A stretch of DNA of 64,000 bases from Pseudomonas sp. 31-12. Its GTDB lineage: Bacteria; Pseudomonadota; Gammaproteobacteria; Pseudomonadales; Pseudomonadaceae. Location: positions 2,232,001 to 2,296,000 of the forward strand of contig NZ_CP029482.1 in NCBI RefSeq assembly GCF_003151075.1, given 5' to 3'. How positions within the stretch are numbered: the stretch's first letter is position 1; each line of letters opens with the position of its first letter. A program made the position numbers and the translations under genes. Shown here one piece after another: positions 63,463 through 64,000 of the stretch. The notes beneath the pieces were generated by a model. It ran no database searches, was not told the origin of the DNA, and was given only the letters and a program-made list of their open reading frames with translations.

Positions 63463-64000
63463 TCAACGAATTTGTGGGCCGATGAATCGGCTCTTGGCTT
63501 CAACGTGGACGCTGTCGTCATCGGCATCCTTGAGGATGAATTTCACCTCGTTGGTGCTCGACGGCAGTTTTTCCGGTGCGATCGACAATTCGACCGGCTG
63601 GCTGAAAATCTCCCCGGCGGCGACTTTGATCTCGCGCTTGCCTTGCAGCTTCAGGTCCGGCAAACCGGAGGCTTCCAGCACGTAGGTATGGTCGTGCTGG
63701 TCTTTGTTCATGATCTTCAGGCTGTAGACGTTTTCGATCCGGCCTTCGGCGTTCTCGCGGTACAGCACGCGGTCCTTGCTGACGTCGAAACCCACCAGCG
63801 AACGCATGAAGAACGCGCCCGCCAGCAAGCCCATCATGGCCAGCAGCACCAGGGCATAGCCGATCAGGCGCGGGCGCAGTTTATGGGTTTTTTGCCCGGA
63901 CAGGTTGTGTTCGGTGGTGTAGCTGATCAACCCGCGGGGGTAGTCCATCTTGTCCATGATGCTGTCGCAGGCATCGATGCACGCCGCGCAGCCGATGCAT
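63463..64000 (-). CDS. ccoG: CcoG (FixG), polyferredoxin-like cbb3 oxidase assembly protein, C-terminal part
   Basis: About 179 C-terminal residues; the gene continues beyond base 64000. The first residues seen are CIGCAACIDAC, part of a [4Fe-4S] ferredoxin motif, then MDYPRGLISYTTEHNL, a membrane segment (RLIGYALVLLAMMGLLAGAFFM) and the C-terminal Ig-like domain of FixG. It reduces copper or thiols during oxidase assembly in relatives. Ends 12 bases before the ccoH start. Confidence 0.95.
   Translation of the reverse strand, partial: CIGCAACIDACDSIMDKMDYPRGLISYTTEHNLSGQKTHKLRPRLIGYALVLLAMMGLLAGAFFMRSLVGFDVSKDRVLYRENAEGRIENVYSLKIMNKDQHDHTYVLEASGLPDLKLQGKREIKVAAGEIFSQPVELSIAPEKLPSSTNEVKFILKDADDDSVHVEAKSRFIGPQIR

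Overview
The window is about 64 kb of chromosome from a fluorescent Pseudomonas (P. fluorescens group). This rests on gene content and order (pyrD-rmf-rlmL, smc-zipA-ligA, dnaX-ybaB-recR, anr-hemN-ccoS-ccoI-ccoH-ccoG), high GC in the core, and many paired REP elements (REPINs) of the GTGGCGAGGGAGCTTGCTCCC and GTGGGAGCGGGCTTGC types in the intergenic gaps. No tRNA or CRISPR array was seen.

Layout. 1-7.2 kb: assimilatory nitrate locus on the minus strand (nasS-nasT sensor/antiterminator, nitrate MFS transporter, PP2C-kinase fusion, NirB-like FAD reductase, start of the nitrate reductase). Three units each carry a sigma54-type promoter, tandem hexaloop hairpins with A1 and G4 in the loop (the ANTAR target), and an intrinsic terminator ahead of the first gene. 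The locus therefore looks switched on by nitrogen limitation plus nitrate-triggered antitermination by NasT. 7.3-18 kb: pyrD, rmf, rlmL, a CHASE-PAS-GGDEF diguanylate cyclase, PBP4-type dacB, yggL, a BenE-like transporter. 18-26 kb: purine catabolism (GntR regulator, guaD, xdhC, xdhB, xdhA, second GntR). 26-34.7 kb: smc, zipA, ligA, a zinc metallopeptidase. 34.8 kb: ffs (4.5S SRP RNA).

34.9-46.9 kb: a roughly 12-kb genomic island inserted in ffs. A perfect 90-bp duplication of ffs sequence (34841-34930 and 46885-46974) bounds it, and a tyrosine integrase lies at the right end next to three 13-bp-spaced GTGTKACA repeats. The cargo is AT-rich, free of REPs and defence-like: a two-gene CBASS (CD-NTase with AGS-C sensor, Cap15-like effector), a small protein plus a sacsin/NO VEIN-like ATPase-nuclease, a serine recombinase with a candidate res site, an HNH endonuclease, and an unassigned helicase-like ATPase flanked by unusually long non-coding DNA.

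47-57 kb: core again (XRE regulator, PAS-GGDEF-EAL protein, periplasmic binding protein, dnaX, ybaB, curA-like reductase, recR, acyl-CoA dehydrogenase, apt). 57-64 kb: the low-oxygen block anr, hemN (with a perfect ANR box), a TauE-like membrane protein, and ccoS-ccoI-ccoH-ccoG for cbb3 oxidase assembly; ccoG runs off the end.

The best candidates for undescribed biology are inside the island: the NO VEIN-like ATPase-nuclease with its small partner, and the helicase-like gene with its non-coding flanks. The use of ffs as attachment site and the triple ANTAR leaders in the nitrate locus are also notable. All functional statements come from reading sequence and recalled family features; no database search was run.
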